This document shows positions 1 to 5,591 of a stretch of DNA of 7,089 bases, piece by piece. Each line of letters begins with the position of its first letter. Position 1 is the stretch's first letter. The DNA is from Oscillospiraceae bacterium (lineage in GTDB: Bacteria > Bacillota > Clostridia > Oscillospirales > Ruminococcaceae). Location: contig JAUNBN010000047.1 in the NCBI GenBank assembly GCA_030527085.1, positions 1 to 7,089 of the forward strand, read 5' to 3'. Under the pieces are notes generated by a model. The model ran no database searches. It was not told the DNA's origin and saw only the letters and a list, made by a program, of their open reading frames with translations. The position numbers were made by a program, and so were the translations under genes.

Positions 1-20
1 CGGGTCTTGAACTGCAGGGC
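1..20. other. Left edge, probable 3' end of an off-window plus-strand transcript
   Basis: These 20 bases sit just before a strong plus-strand terminator, so they are probably the tail of a gene transcribed into the window from the left. One frame has a TGA at 8-10, a natural distance from the terminator, but with so few codons visible neither the product nor its coding nature can be judged. No tRNA or other RNA fold is recognisable. Confidence 0.25.
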
Positions 21-51
21 AAGCCCGCGCCGCAGGGCGCGGGCTTCTTTT
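21..51 (+). terminator. Rho-independent terminator for an off-window gene
   Basis: A perfect 11-bp stem (AAGCCCGCGCC at 21-31 pairing with GGCGCGGGCTT at 36-46) with a 4-nt loop is followed by CTTTT. The T-run exists only in the plus reading, so it ends a plus-strand transcript entering from the left. It does not serve the minus-strand gene at 182-976. Confidence 0.8.
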
Positions 52-60
52 ATGAAACTT

Positions 61-150
61 GGGGTGTGCCTGGGCCGCGCGCTTTTTCCGCTGTGCTCCC
101 CCGCCTCAGGCGGGGAAGCACAGTATAAAACCCGCTTTTGACCCACTCCC
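61..150 (+). repeat. Interspersed hairpin repeat, copy A
   Basis: This 90-bp element begins GGGGTGTG and ends CACTCCC (144-150). It contains a central imperfect hairpin of 15 pairs (91-105 with 109-123, one C.A mismatch at 98/116, loop TCA). It shares order and landmarks with copy B (4211-4301) and copy C (2676-2734): GGGG-TG start, a CGCG block, a T-run followed by CGCTGT, a hairpin ending in ACAG, and a CCACTCCC end. It is the most diverged of the three. It lies just beyond the stop of the solute-binding protein gene and may act as an mRNA 3' stabiliser, but it has no U-tract in the minus reading. Confidence 0.6.
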
Positions 151-181
151 GAAATTCTGTTTATTTCTTATGCTTTAGAGT

Positions 182-976
182 TTAGCCCGCCTGAATGTAG
201 GTTCCCACTATCTCATCATATGCGCCGCTGGCGACAAGGTTCGCAAGCCCGGTGTTGAACATCTCGAGCAGCTCGGCGTTCTGTCCCGTACTGACCGCAA
301 AGCCGTAGGAGGAGCCGGCCTGCATCTCGCCTACCATCTTAAGCTCAAGGTTGCCCGTGGCTATGCCGTAGCCGATAACGGGATAGTCCTCGCAGCAGGC
401 AGCGGCGTTGCCGGTTATGACCTCCTGATACATGAGCGGGGATTCGTCGAAGTAGCGCAGCTCGAGCTCGTATTCCTCGGCTATGCTCTCGGCGTAGGCC
501 GCGCCCTCAGTTCCGTTCTTGACGGCCACCGCCTGGCCTCTCAGGTCCTCAAGGCTCTCAACTGTGGAATCTGCCTTGGCGGCGAGCACTACGCCGGAAT
601 CGAAATAGGGGTCGGAGAAGTCGTATCTGCTCTTGCGCTCCTCGGTAATGCTCATTCCGGCGATAACGCCGTCGCACTGCTGGGACTCGAGCGCCGCGCA
701 GGCGGCGTCAAAGCCCAGAGGCTGAAGCTCGTACTGAAAGCCCTGATCCGCGGCGATGGCCGCGAGCAGGTCTATGTCTATGCCGACATAGTCGCCGTTC
801 TCGTCCTGATATTCGAAGGGAGCGAAGGTGGTGTCTGTAGCGATGATGTATACGGTGGATTGCTCGGAGTCCTCTTCGCCGGCGCTGCCGGTCTCGGCGG
901 TCGTCTGGCAGCCGGCGAGCAGCGCAAGACACAGCGCGAAGCAAAGCGCGATTACCGCAAGCTTAATTTTTTTCAT
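182..976 (-). CDS. Amino-acid ABC transporter substrate-binding lipoprotein (SBP_bac_3 family)
   Basis: This 264-residue protein should bind a polar amino acid outside the membrane and deliver it to an ABC importer. Residues 1-23 are a lipoprotein signal (MKKIK, hydrophobic core, lipobox LAGC with Cys23), followed by a short acidic linker. Family-3 landmarks follow: ATDTTFAPFEY at about 46-56, GIDIDLL at 65-71, GMSITEER with the expected carboxylate-binding Arg at 114, FSDPYF at 120-125, and CEDYPVIGY with the expected amino-group Asp at 197. Length is normal for the family. The start has a GGAAG-type ribosome binding site and a promoter about 35 nt upstream of it. No permease or ATPase gene lies in the window, so it either works with a transporter encoded elsewhere or is the end of an unseen set. 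The exact amino acid cannot be read; glutamine, arginine or cystine are all plausible. Confidence 0.93.
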   Translation of the reverse strand: MKKIKLAVIALCFALCLALLAGCQTTAETGSAGEEDSEQSTVYIIATDTTFAPFEYQDENGDYVGIDIDLLAAIAADQGFQYELQPLGFDAACAALESQQCDGVIAGMSITEERKSRYDFSDPYFDSGVVLAAKADSTVESLEDLRGQAVAVKNGTEGAAYAESIAEEYELELRYFDESPLMYQEVITGNAAACCEDYPVIGYGIATGNLELKMVGEMQAGSSYGFAVSTGQNAELLEMFNTGLANLVASGAYDEIVGTYIQAG

Positions 977-1017
977 GATTCTCTTCCTTTCCTTCTCTAT
1001 ATTTTTATAACCTATTT

Positions 1018-1046
1018 ATTTTATCAATTTATTGTGATGAAGTCAA
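1018..1046 (-). promoter_or_regulatory. Sigma-A-type promoter of the solute-binding protein gene
   Basis: On the minus strand TTGACT (1041-1046) and TAAAAT (1018-1023) are separated by exactly 17 bp, close to the vegetative consensus. Transcription would start near 1011, giving a leader of roughly 35 nt, too short for a riboswitch. The surrounding DNA is AT-rich in an otherwise GC-rich window, which supports the call. Confidence 0.75.
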
Positions 1047-1060
1047 TGTCCTTTTCATAA

Positions 1061-1072
1061 GGGACGTGTCCC
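1061..1072. other. Short inverted repeat GGGACGTGTCCC
   Basis: Five-base arms GGGAC/GTCCC flank GT between the end of yifB and the -35 of the next gene. In the minus reading it is followed by TTATG, so it could be a feeble terminator for yifB, an operator, or a remnant of the dispersed repeat, which also contains GTGTCCCG. The stem is too short to decide. Confidence 0.25.
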
Positions 1073-1086
1073 GTAAGGCAATCTCC

Positions 1087-2607
1087 TCAGCGCCGCAGCC
1101 AGTACTTCTTGTCCAGCGCGCGGTACTGCACCGCCTCCGCAACGTGTCTTGAGTCTATAAGCTCCGAGGAGTCCAAATCAGCTATGGTGCGCGCCACCCT
1201 CAGCACCTTGTCGTAGGCGCGCGCGGAAAGGCCCAGCGTTTCAAAGGCTCTCGCGAGCGTCTTTTCGCCCTTTTCGGTCAGGCGGCAAAACTCGCGCGTC
1301 TCGGCGGGGCTGAGCCTCGCGTTGGCGGCGGCGCTGCCCGAGCGCCTTTGCTGCAGCTCTCTCGCGGCCATAACGCGCTCCCTGATGGCCTTTGAGCTCT
1401 CACCCTTTGCCTTGTCCGAGACGGCCTCGTAGTCCACCGCCGCAACCTCAACGTGCAAATCTATTCTGTCGAGCAGCGGGCCGCTGACGCGCGAGAGATA
1501 GCGCTCTACGGCGGCCGCGGAGCAAAGGCACTCCTTCTTGCTGCCGTAGTTGCCGCAGGGGCAGGGGTTCATCGCCGCCGCAAGGATAAAGGAGCAGGGA
1601 TAGCTCAGCGCCCCTGCCACGCGGGAAATAGTGACCTCGCCGTCCTCGAGGGGCTGGCGCAGCACCTCCATGGAGCGGCGGCCGAACTCGGGCAATTCAT
1701 CTAAAAAGAGCACGCCGTTGTGCGCTAAGGATATTTCGCCGGGCTTGGGAACGGAGCCGCCGCCCGTAAGCCCCGCCGCAGATACGGTATGGTGCGGCGA
1801 GCGGAAGGGCCGCTCGGCTATGAGGCGGTCGCGCCTTGAGAGCGCCCCGGCGGCGGAATAGATGCGGGTGGTCTCTACTGCCTCCTCATAGCTTAAGGGC
1901 GGCAATATTGTGGGCAGGCGTTTGGCGAGCATGCTCTTGCCCGCCCCGGGGGGCCCGACTAAGAGCAGATTATGGCTGCCGGCTGCCGCCACCTCGAGCG
2001 CTCTCCTCGCGGCGAGCTGGCCCTTTACGTCCGCAAAATCTATGGGATACAGCGGCGCTTCTGCGCTGAAATCCAGCGCCCGCGCGCGCGGCAGCGGCCT
2101 TTCGTTTTTAAGGTGGGCTATAAGCGAATCCAGACCTTCGGCCCCGTAGACCTCCAGCTCCTCGGCTACGGCGGCCTCGGCTGCGTTCTCGAGCGGCACA
2201 AAGAGGCGCTTTATCCCCGCCTCCTGCGCCGCCAGCGCCATTGAGAGGGCGCCGTTCACGGCGCGCAGACGGCCGTCCAGCGAGAGTTCGCCGAAAAAGG
2301 CGGCGCCCGAAATATCGCAGTTTATTTGAGAGGATGCCAGCAGCACGGCCAGAAGAATCGGCAAATCGTAGACCGGGCCGCTCTTGCGCTTGTCGGCGGG
2401 AGCGAGATTGACGGTTATACGCGAGACGGGGAACTCGAAGCCCCTGTTTCTTATGGCGGCGCGCACCCGCTCGCGCGACTCGCTTACCGCCGCGTCCGGC
2501 AGGCCTACTATATCGAAGGCGGGCAGTCCCCTGCCTGTGTCGGCCTCTACCGTTACCGCATAGCCGTCCAACCCGAAGAGCCCCGTGCTCATAACGCGAG
2601 CGTACAT
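1087..2607 (-). CDS. yifB: YifB/ComM family Mg-chelatase-like AAA+ ATPase
   Basis: This is a 506-residue cytosolic AAA+ ATPase. Relatives (ComM) act as branch-migration helicases during natural transformation; the role in clostridia is less settled. The N-terminal LonC-like domain starts YARVMSTGLFGLDGYAV and includes GLPDAAVSESRERVRAA. The AAA+ core has Walker A GPPGAGKS at 218-225, Walker B VLFLDE at 299-304, the family's Cys-rich PCPCGNYG segment starting at about 348, and DRIDLHVE at about 380-387. The C-terminal Mg_chelatase_C helical domain has GLSARAYDKVLRVARTIADL. Length fits the family. An in-frame ATG exists at 2736, but the 43 extra residues would be encoded by repeat copy C and the promoter. 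The ATG at 2607 has a GGGGTGG ribosome binding site 7 nt upstream and matches family N-termini. All key motifs are intact. Confidence 0.96.
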   Translation of the reverse strand: MYARVMSTGLFGLDGYAVTVEADTGRGLPAFDIVGLPDAAVSESRERVRAAIRNRGFEFPVSRITVNLAPADKRKSGPVYDLPILLAVLLASSQINCDISGAAFFGELSLDGRLRAVNGALSMALAAQEAGIKRLFVPLENAAEAAVAEELEVYGAEGLDSLIAHLKNERPLPRARALDFSAEAPLYPIDFADVKGQLAARRALEVAAAGSHNLLLVGPPGAGKSMLAKRLPTILPPLSYEEAVETTRIYSAAGALSRRDRLIAERPFRSPHHTVSAAGLTGGGSVPKPGEISLAHNGVLFLDELPEFGRRSMEVLRQPLEDGEVTISRVAGALSYPCSFILAAAMNPCPCGNYGSKKECLCSAAAVERYLSRVSGPLLDRIDLHVEVAAVDYEAVSDKAKGESSKAIRERVMAARELQQRRSGSAAANARLSPAETREFCRLTEKGEKTLARAFETLGLSARAYDKVLRVARTIADLDSSELIDSRHVAEAVQYRALDKKYWLRR

Positions 2608-2640
2608 CCCGAAACCACCCCTTGTCTTCTGTATGAAGTG

Positions 2641-2670
2641 ATTATACCGCAGGCTGCCCAGTAATAACAA
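2641..2670 (-). promoter_or_regulatory. Promoter of yifB
   Basis: The minus strand reads TTGTTA (2665-2670), an 18-bp spacer, and a perfect TATAAT (2641-2646). Transcription would begin near 2634, leaving a leader of about 27 nt before the ATG at 2607. It lies immediately next to repeat copy C. Confidence 0.72.
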
Positions 2671-2675
2671 GTGAA

Positions 2676-2734
2676 GAGAGTGGCTTATCGGCGTGTATAA
2701 TACAGCGAAAATTCCACGCGACGGGACACTCCCC
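2676..2734 (-). repeat. Interspersed repeat, copy C (short form without hairpin)
   Basis: Read on the minus strand, this 59-bp element starts GGGGAGTGTCCCG and ends GCCACTCTC. Its first 33 bp match copy B at 31 positions and its last 26 bp match at 19. It lacks the central hairpin block of about 32 bp that copy B carries after CGCTGT. It sits between the divergent promoters of yifB and the DUF3842 gene. The plus strand of the element also contains a TATAAT (2696-2701), but no good -35 precedes it. Confidence 0.7.
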
Positions 2735-2769
2735 AAGTGAACAAGAGTATGGCCTCGCGGGCGCTTTGA

Positions 2770-2778
2770 TGCTATAAT
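2770..2778 (+). promoter_or_regulatory. Extended -10 promoter of the DUF3842 gene
   Basis: TGCTATAAT is a perfect extended -10 element (TGnTATAAT). No convincing -35 is seen at the right distance, which is normal for this promoter class. Transcription would begin near 2785, about 22 nt before the ATG at 2807. The possible ATG at 2777 lies inside the -10 and is therefore not the start. Confidence 0.72.
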
Positions 2779-2806
2779 GCTTTCATTAAAGCTTTCGGAG
2801 GTCCGG

Positions 2807-3223
2807 ATGAATATACTGATAATAGACGGTCAGGGCGGCGGTATGGGCAAGCAGCTCGTCGCCGCGCTCAAGCGCCGCTTTCCCGATTTCACGCTGACTG
2901 CGGTAGGCACTAACAGCGCCGCAACCGTGGCTATGCACAAGGCCGGCGCCGACCATACCGCCACGGGCGAGAACGCCGTTATAGTGAACAGCCGCCGCGC
3001 GGACCTCATAATCGGAGCTCTGGGCATAGTTATTGCGGACTCGTTGCTGGGCGAAATAACCCCCGCCATGGCCGTTGCCGTAGGACAGAGTTCTGCGAGG
3101 AGAATACTCATACCCATAAACCGCTGCGACAATATCGTAGCCGGACTGCCCGAGCTGCCGCTCTCCGAGCTGCTCGCAAAGGTTCTCGCGGAGGTTGAGG
3201 AGCTGGCGGAGCAGAACGCTTAA
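2807..3223 (+). CDS. DUF3842 family protein
   Basis: This is a small cytosolic protein of 138 residues. The sequence strongly recalls DUF3842, a clostridial family of unknown function. It opens with a glycine-rich nucleotide-binding-like loop, IDGQGGGMGKQL at 6-17, as in Rossmann-type folds. Further segments follow: AVGTNSAATVAMHKAGAD at 32-49, TGENAVIVNSRRADLIIG at 53-70, and a very regular block GEITPAMAVAVGQSSARRILIP within 82-103. The C-terminus is an acidic amphipathic helix. The start is fixed by a GGAGG five bases before ATG 2807. It is the only plus-strand gene here, transcribed alone and closed by its own terminator. The glycine loop suggests nucleotide or dinucleotide binding, but ligand and reaction are unknown. 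Confidence 0.88.
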   Translation: MNILIIDGQGGGMGKQLVAALKRRFPDFTLTAVGTNSAATVAMHKAGADHTATGENAVIVNSRRADLIIGALGIVIADSLLGEITPAMAVAVGQSSARRILIPINRCDNIVAGLPELPLSELLAKVLAEVEELAEQNA

Positions 3224-3245
3224 AACAGGGTCTCAAATACAAGAC

Positions 3246-3278
3246 CGCCGTCCCTTTTTTTTGAGGGGACGGCGTTTT
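3246..3278 (+). terminator. Terminator after the DUF3842 gene
   Basis: A 9-bp perfect stem (CGCCGTCCC at 3246-3254, GGGACGGCG at 3266-3274) encloses a loop containing eight T's and is followed by TTTTG in the plus direction. It sits in the 73-bp gap between two converging genes. The minus reading lacks a good U-tract, so it mainly ends the plus-strand transcript, though its stem may also slow transcription from the DegV side. Confidence 0.8.
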
Positions 3279-3296
3279 GCCTCTTAATCTGCCGCT

Positions 3297-4133
3297 CTAC
3301 TTCGAGAACCAGGCCACGGCTACGGCCCCGGGGCCAGCGTGCGTGCCTATTGTGCAGCCTATCCTCACAATGGGCAGCTCGTCTCCCCTGCCCTCAAGCA
3401 GCTCCTCGCTCGCGGCGAGGTATTCCTTCAGGCGCTTGTCGTCCAGCCCCGTGTAGCCGAGAACGGGCGGATTTTCAAAATCTATCTCCCCGCGCTCTCT
3501 CACAAGGCGGTTAATGTGTCCGCTGCCCCTGTTGTAGCCGCGCGCCTTGCCGAGCGCCGCAACCTTGCCGTCCTTCATCGTCATAAGAGGCTTAAAGCCC
3601 ATCAGCGTTCCGGCCACTGTCGCCGCAGAGGAGAGCCTTCCGCCCTTTTTGAGGTATTCCAGCGTATCAAAGAGGGCGACGACGTTCAGCCTTTCGCGCG
3701 CCGCCTCAAGCTCTCCTGCCGCCGCCTCGGCTCCTTTGCCCTCGGCCGCGAGCCTCACCGCGAGGCGCACGAGCAGATTTTCGCTGATGGAAACGCTCTC
3801 AGAATCGACAACCTTTATCTCGGGATATTTTGCCGCCGCCGTCACCGCCGCGCTGTAAGTGCCCGAGAGCTTGGAAGAGAGCGTGACGACAAGAGCCTCG
3901 TCCCCCGCCTGCCTTACTTTTTTATACTCGCTCTCAAATTCGTAGGGCGTGACCTGGCTGGTCTTGGGCAGCTCCCGGCTGGCGGCGAGCCTTTTGTAGA
4001 AGTCGTCGCGGGAGAGGTCAAGGCCGTCTTTGAACTCCTCGCTTCCAAAAATTATGGAAAGGGGCAGGACGCTTATGTCCTCCCGCTCGCCGGGAATAAA
4101 ATCCGAGGCCGAATCCGTTATTATTCTAAGCAT
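3297..4133 (-). CDS. DegV family fatty-acid-binding protein
   Basis: This 278-residue cytosolic protein is of the DegV/FakB type. Characterised members hold a fatty acid, and FakB members present it to the kinase FakA for phosphorylation. Family landmarks, in order: MLRIITDSASDF at 1-12, the KTSQVTP motif at 57-63, SSKLSGTYSAA at 86-96, VDSESVS at 109-115, YLKKGGRLS at 160-168, and the C-terminal GTHAGPGA at 263-270. Length is standard. An upstream in-frame ATG at 4169 overlaps the -10 of the promoter, so the ATG at 4133, with AGGCGGG six bases before it, is the likely start. It is a single gene. No FakA-like kinase gene is present nearby, so whether it is a true FakB cannot be told. Confidence 0.94.
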   Translation of the reverse strand: MLRIITDSASDFIPGEREDISVLPLSIIFGSEEFKDGLDLSRDDFYKRLAASRELPKTSQVTPYEFESEYKKVRQAGDEALVVTLSSKLSGTYSAAVTAAAKYPEIKVVDSESVSISENLLVRLAVRLAAEGKGAEAAAGELEAARERLNVVALFDTLEYLKKGGRLSSAATVAGTLMGFKPLMTMKDGKVAALGKARGYNRGSGHINRLVRERGEIDFENPPVLGYTGLDDKRLKEYLAASEELLEGRGDELPIVRIGCTIGTHAGPGAVAVAWFSK

Positions 4134-4167
4134 GAGAGACCCGCCTTTTGTTGTATTCGCTCTGCGC

Positions 4168-4196
4168 ACTATATCATCAAAAGGATCTTAAATCAA
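4168..4196 (-). promoter_or_regulatory. Promoter of the DegV-family gene
   Basis: The minus strand has TTGATT (4191-4196), a 17-bp spacer and TATAGT (4168-4173). The start of transcription would be near 4161, giving a leader of about 28 nt. Copy B of the dispersed repeat begins 15 bp beyond the -35. Confidence 0.72.
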
Positions 4197-4204
4197 GAAC
4201 ATCG

Positions 4205-4214
4205 CCCCGCGGGG
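4205..4214. other. Perfect palindrome CCCCGCGGGG
   Basis: A 10-bp perfect palindrome lies at the boundary of repeat copy B and overlaps its first four bases. It may be a target-site or boundary feature of the repeat, or chance in GC-rich DNA. Confidence 0.3.
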
Positions 4215-4301
4215 AGTGTCCCGCCGCGTGGATTTTTCGCTGTCTTTCCCCCGCCTCCGGCGGGGGAAAGACAGCACATTACACGCTTATAGGCCACTCC
4301 C
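4211..4301 (+). repeat. Interspersed hairpin repeat, copy B (full form)
   Basis: This 91-bp element starts GGGGAGTGTCCCG and ends GGCCACTCCC, with GGGAGTG/CACTCCC as short inverted ends (4212-4218 and 4295-4301). Its centre is a perfect 17-bp hairpin (4239-4255 with 4259-4275, loop TCC) whose arms begin GCTGTCTTT and end AAAGACAGC. Outside the hairpin it matches copy C closely; the hairpin itself resembles copy A (CCCCGCC-TCM-GGCGGGG core). It lies upstream of the DegV promoter and seems non-coding. Confidence 0.72.
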
Positions 4302-4332
4302 GTATTCCACGCCTTCGGACAGTGTCACTTAG

Positions 4333-4376
4333 TTAGGGATCTCCCCCCCCTTTGAAGGTGGGGGGAGATACCCTAA
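4333..4376. repeat. Long C/G-tract hairpin, unrelated to copy B
   Basis: TTAGGG-ATCTCCCCCC-CCTT (4333-4352) pairs with AAGG-T-GGGGGGAGAT-A-CCCTAA (4355-4376). This gives about 20 pairs with only two single-base bulges on the right arm and a tiny central loop. It starts 32 bp after copy B ends. No U-tract follows on either strand, so it is not a standard terminator; it looks like a second dispersed palindromic repeat. Confidence 0.55.
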
Positions 4377-4488
4377 AAAGCTTCACAGTCACATTGCGCC
4401 TTCGACGGGAGAGCACATCGTCAAACCCGCTGTCTTAGGTCGGGGTTCTTGCATTATTGCAGACGCGCCAGGCAAGGGCCGCAAAACT
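4377..4488. other. Non-coding spacer with no recognised feature
   Basis: No credible coding frame, promoter, tRNA or riboswitch fold was recognised here. The only structure seen is a small TGCA-TTAT-TGCA inverted repeat near 4450-4460. Together with copy B, the second hairpin and the terminator, it makes 4170-4550 the longest gene-free stretch of the window. Confidence 0.4.
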
Positions 4489-4527
4489 CAAACCCGCGCT
4501 GACGCGAAAGCTGCATCGGCGCGGGTT
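4481..4527 (-). terminator. Terminator of the pseudo-ABC operon
   Basis: AACCCGCGCTGA (4491-4502) pairs with TCGGCGCGGGTT (4516-4527), 12 pairs including one G.T, around a 13-nt loop. In the minus direction the stem is followed by TGAGTTTTG, a modest U-rich tail. It lies 24 bp past the stop of the membrane protein gene, the expected place. The plus reading also has CTTTTAG, so it could work in both directions. Confidence 0.65.
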
Positions 4528-4550
4528 GCTTTTAGTATCAGTCTGGATTG

Positions 4551-5591
4551 TTAATCTTCCTCGTCCTCTCCCCTTTTTGCCCTGCGCTTCGCGGCGCTCT
4601 TGCCTCCCTTGCCCTTTAGCTCTACCGGGCGCTCCTTGGCGCTGCGGCGCTTGCCGCTCGAGTCTATAACGCGCAGGCTGCCGTCTTCCTCAACCGTGTA
4701 TTCGGGCAGGCGGTCGCCGAAGCCGTTTATCTCCGGACCGGAGATTATGAGGCTCAATTTGTCGTCCTCCAGTTCGTAGACCGCTATATCCTTGCTTACG
4801 CCGAGGCCTATGAGGTCGTCGCTGTCAAGCTCCTCCTCGTCGTAATCGCTCAGCCTGCGCGAGCAGAGCAGGAAGGCGCCGCCTCCGAAAAACAGCAGGA
4901 ACACAAAACCTATCAGGATAGCGGAGCTCAAGCTGAAACCGGTGATGCCTCGCACCGCCGCTATAAGGGAGGCTTCGTCAATAACTGCGAAAAAGCCGCT
5001 GTTGTACATCAAAAGGAGAACCAGCGCCCCGCCCACGAGCGCCGCCAGGGAGCCCGCCGCGCGGTTTGTCAGCAGAGTGCCGACAAAGAGCGCGGGCATT
5101 ATAAGTATCAGGAGACTGAAGATACCCAGCGCGAAGATCCGCAGAATATCGAGAACGCCCGCCTGCGAGCTGCCGTCCGAAAGCGCGAAACCCAGAGCCA
5201 GGCTGAGGGCGAAGGCCGCGAAATAAACCCGCAGATGCCCCCAGAGCGCTACAAAGGGCCGCGCCAGAGCGAGCGCCGTCTTGCCGGCGCCAAACTTGCA
5301 GAGCAGGTTCAGCGCGTTGCTGCGCAGGGTGTCCAGCAGTAAGATTTTCGGGTCGATAATGAGCTTCAGCGCGCAGGCCGCCAAGCTTACTGCCACGCAG
5401 ATGCAGCAGACCCCCACAGGCGTAGCGCCCATGCAGGAGGGCAGGGTGAGCAGCAGCGAGGCGCGCGCCACGAGCGCCAAGGCCAGCGTCAGCAGAAAGA
5501 TTCCGCCCGCGTAGATGCCGAAGCGCAGCAAACCCAGCTTGAACCTCTTAAACTCGTATTTTCTGAGATAACGCGCGCTGTTTTCGCTCAT
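4551..5591 (-). CDS. ABC-2-like six-helix membrane protein with charged C-terminal extension
   Basis: This 346-residue integral membrane protein matches no named family that I can identify with certainty. Six hydrophobic segments are visible at about 20-42, 58-79, 120-138, 148-174, 179-199 and 216-243, the number and spacing of ABC-2-type permeases. A basic N-terminus (RKYEFKRFK) points to a cytoplasmic start. After helix 6 comes a soluble extension of about 100 residues: an acidic stretch (DYDEEELDSDD), a probable beta-rich part (about 265-310), then a Lys/Arg-rich tail (KRRSAKER, KSAAKRRAKR) ending in GEDEED. Its ATG overlaps the stop of the upstream gene by 4 bp (ATGA), with GAGGAAG just before, so translation is coupled. 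The partner is an ABC-like protein, so this is probably the membrane half of that complex. Substrate unknown. Confidence 0.8.
   Translation of the reverse strand: MSENSARYLRKYEFKRFKLGLLRFGIYAGGIFLLTLALALVARASLLLTLPSCMGATPVGVCCICVAVSLAACALKLIIDPKILLLDTLRSNALNLLCKFGAGKTALALARPFVALWGHLRVYFAAFALSLALGFALSDGSSQAGVLDILRIFALGIFSLLILIMPALFVGTLLTNRAAGSLAALVGGALVLLLMYNSGFFAVIDEASLIAAVRGITGFSLSSAILIGFVFLLFFGGGAFLLCSRRLSDYDEEELDSDDLIGLGVSKDIAVYELEDDKLSLIISGPEINGFGDRLPEYTVEEDGSLRVIDSSGKRRSAKERPVELKGKGGKSAAKRRAKRGEDEED

Noticed and set aside
21..46. Possible tRNA 3' arm at the left edge
   Set aside because: The stem is a simple perfect hairpin with a T-tail, with no T-loop GTTCRA sequence or CCA-type end.
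2608..2736. A 43-residue N-terminal extension of YifB starting at 2736
   Set aside because: It would be encoded by repeat copy C and by the yifB promoter itself; the family N-terminus begins at the Met at 2607, which has a ribosome binding site.
2777..2806. Earlier ATG for the DUF3842 gene at 2777
   Set aside because: It overlaps the TATAAT -10 box, and the GGAGG lies just before ATG 2807.
4134..4169. Earlier ATG for the DegV-family gene at 4169
   Set aside because: It overlaps the -10 box, and DegV proteins start at the MLRIITDSASDF equivalent.
3339..4292. A 317-codon open frame on the plus strand opposite the DegV-family gene
   Set aside because: The opposite strand carries all DegV motifs in order, while this frame gives an Arg/Ala-rich sequence of no recognisable family. 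GC-rich coding DNA commonly leaves antisense frames open.
61..4376. CRISPR array made of the repeated hairpins
   Set aside because: The copies are scattered at kilobase distances, imperfect, differently oriented and not separated by unique spacers; no cas gene is present.
5277..5294. FGAGKTAL in the membrane protein (residues 100-107) looks like a P-loop
   Set aside because: The Gly required four residues before GK is Cys98, and the segment lies in the loop between helices 2 and 3 with no following ATPase motifs. It is a chance match.
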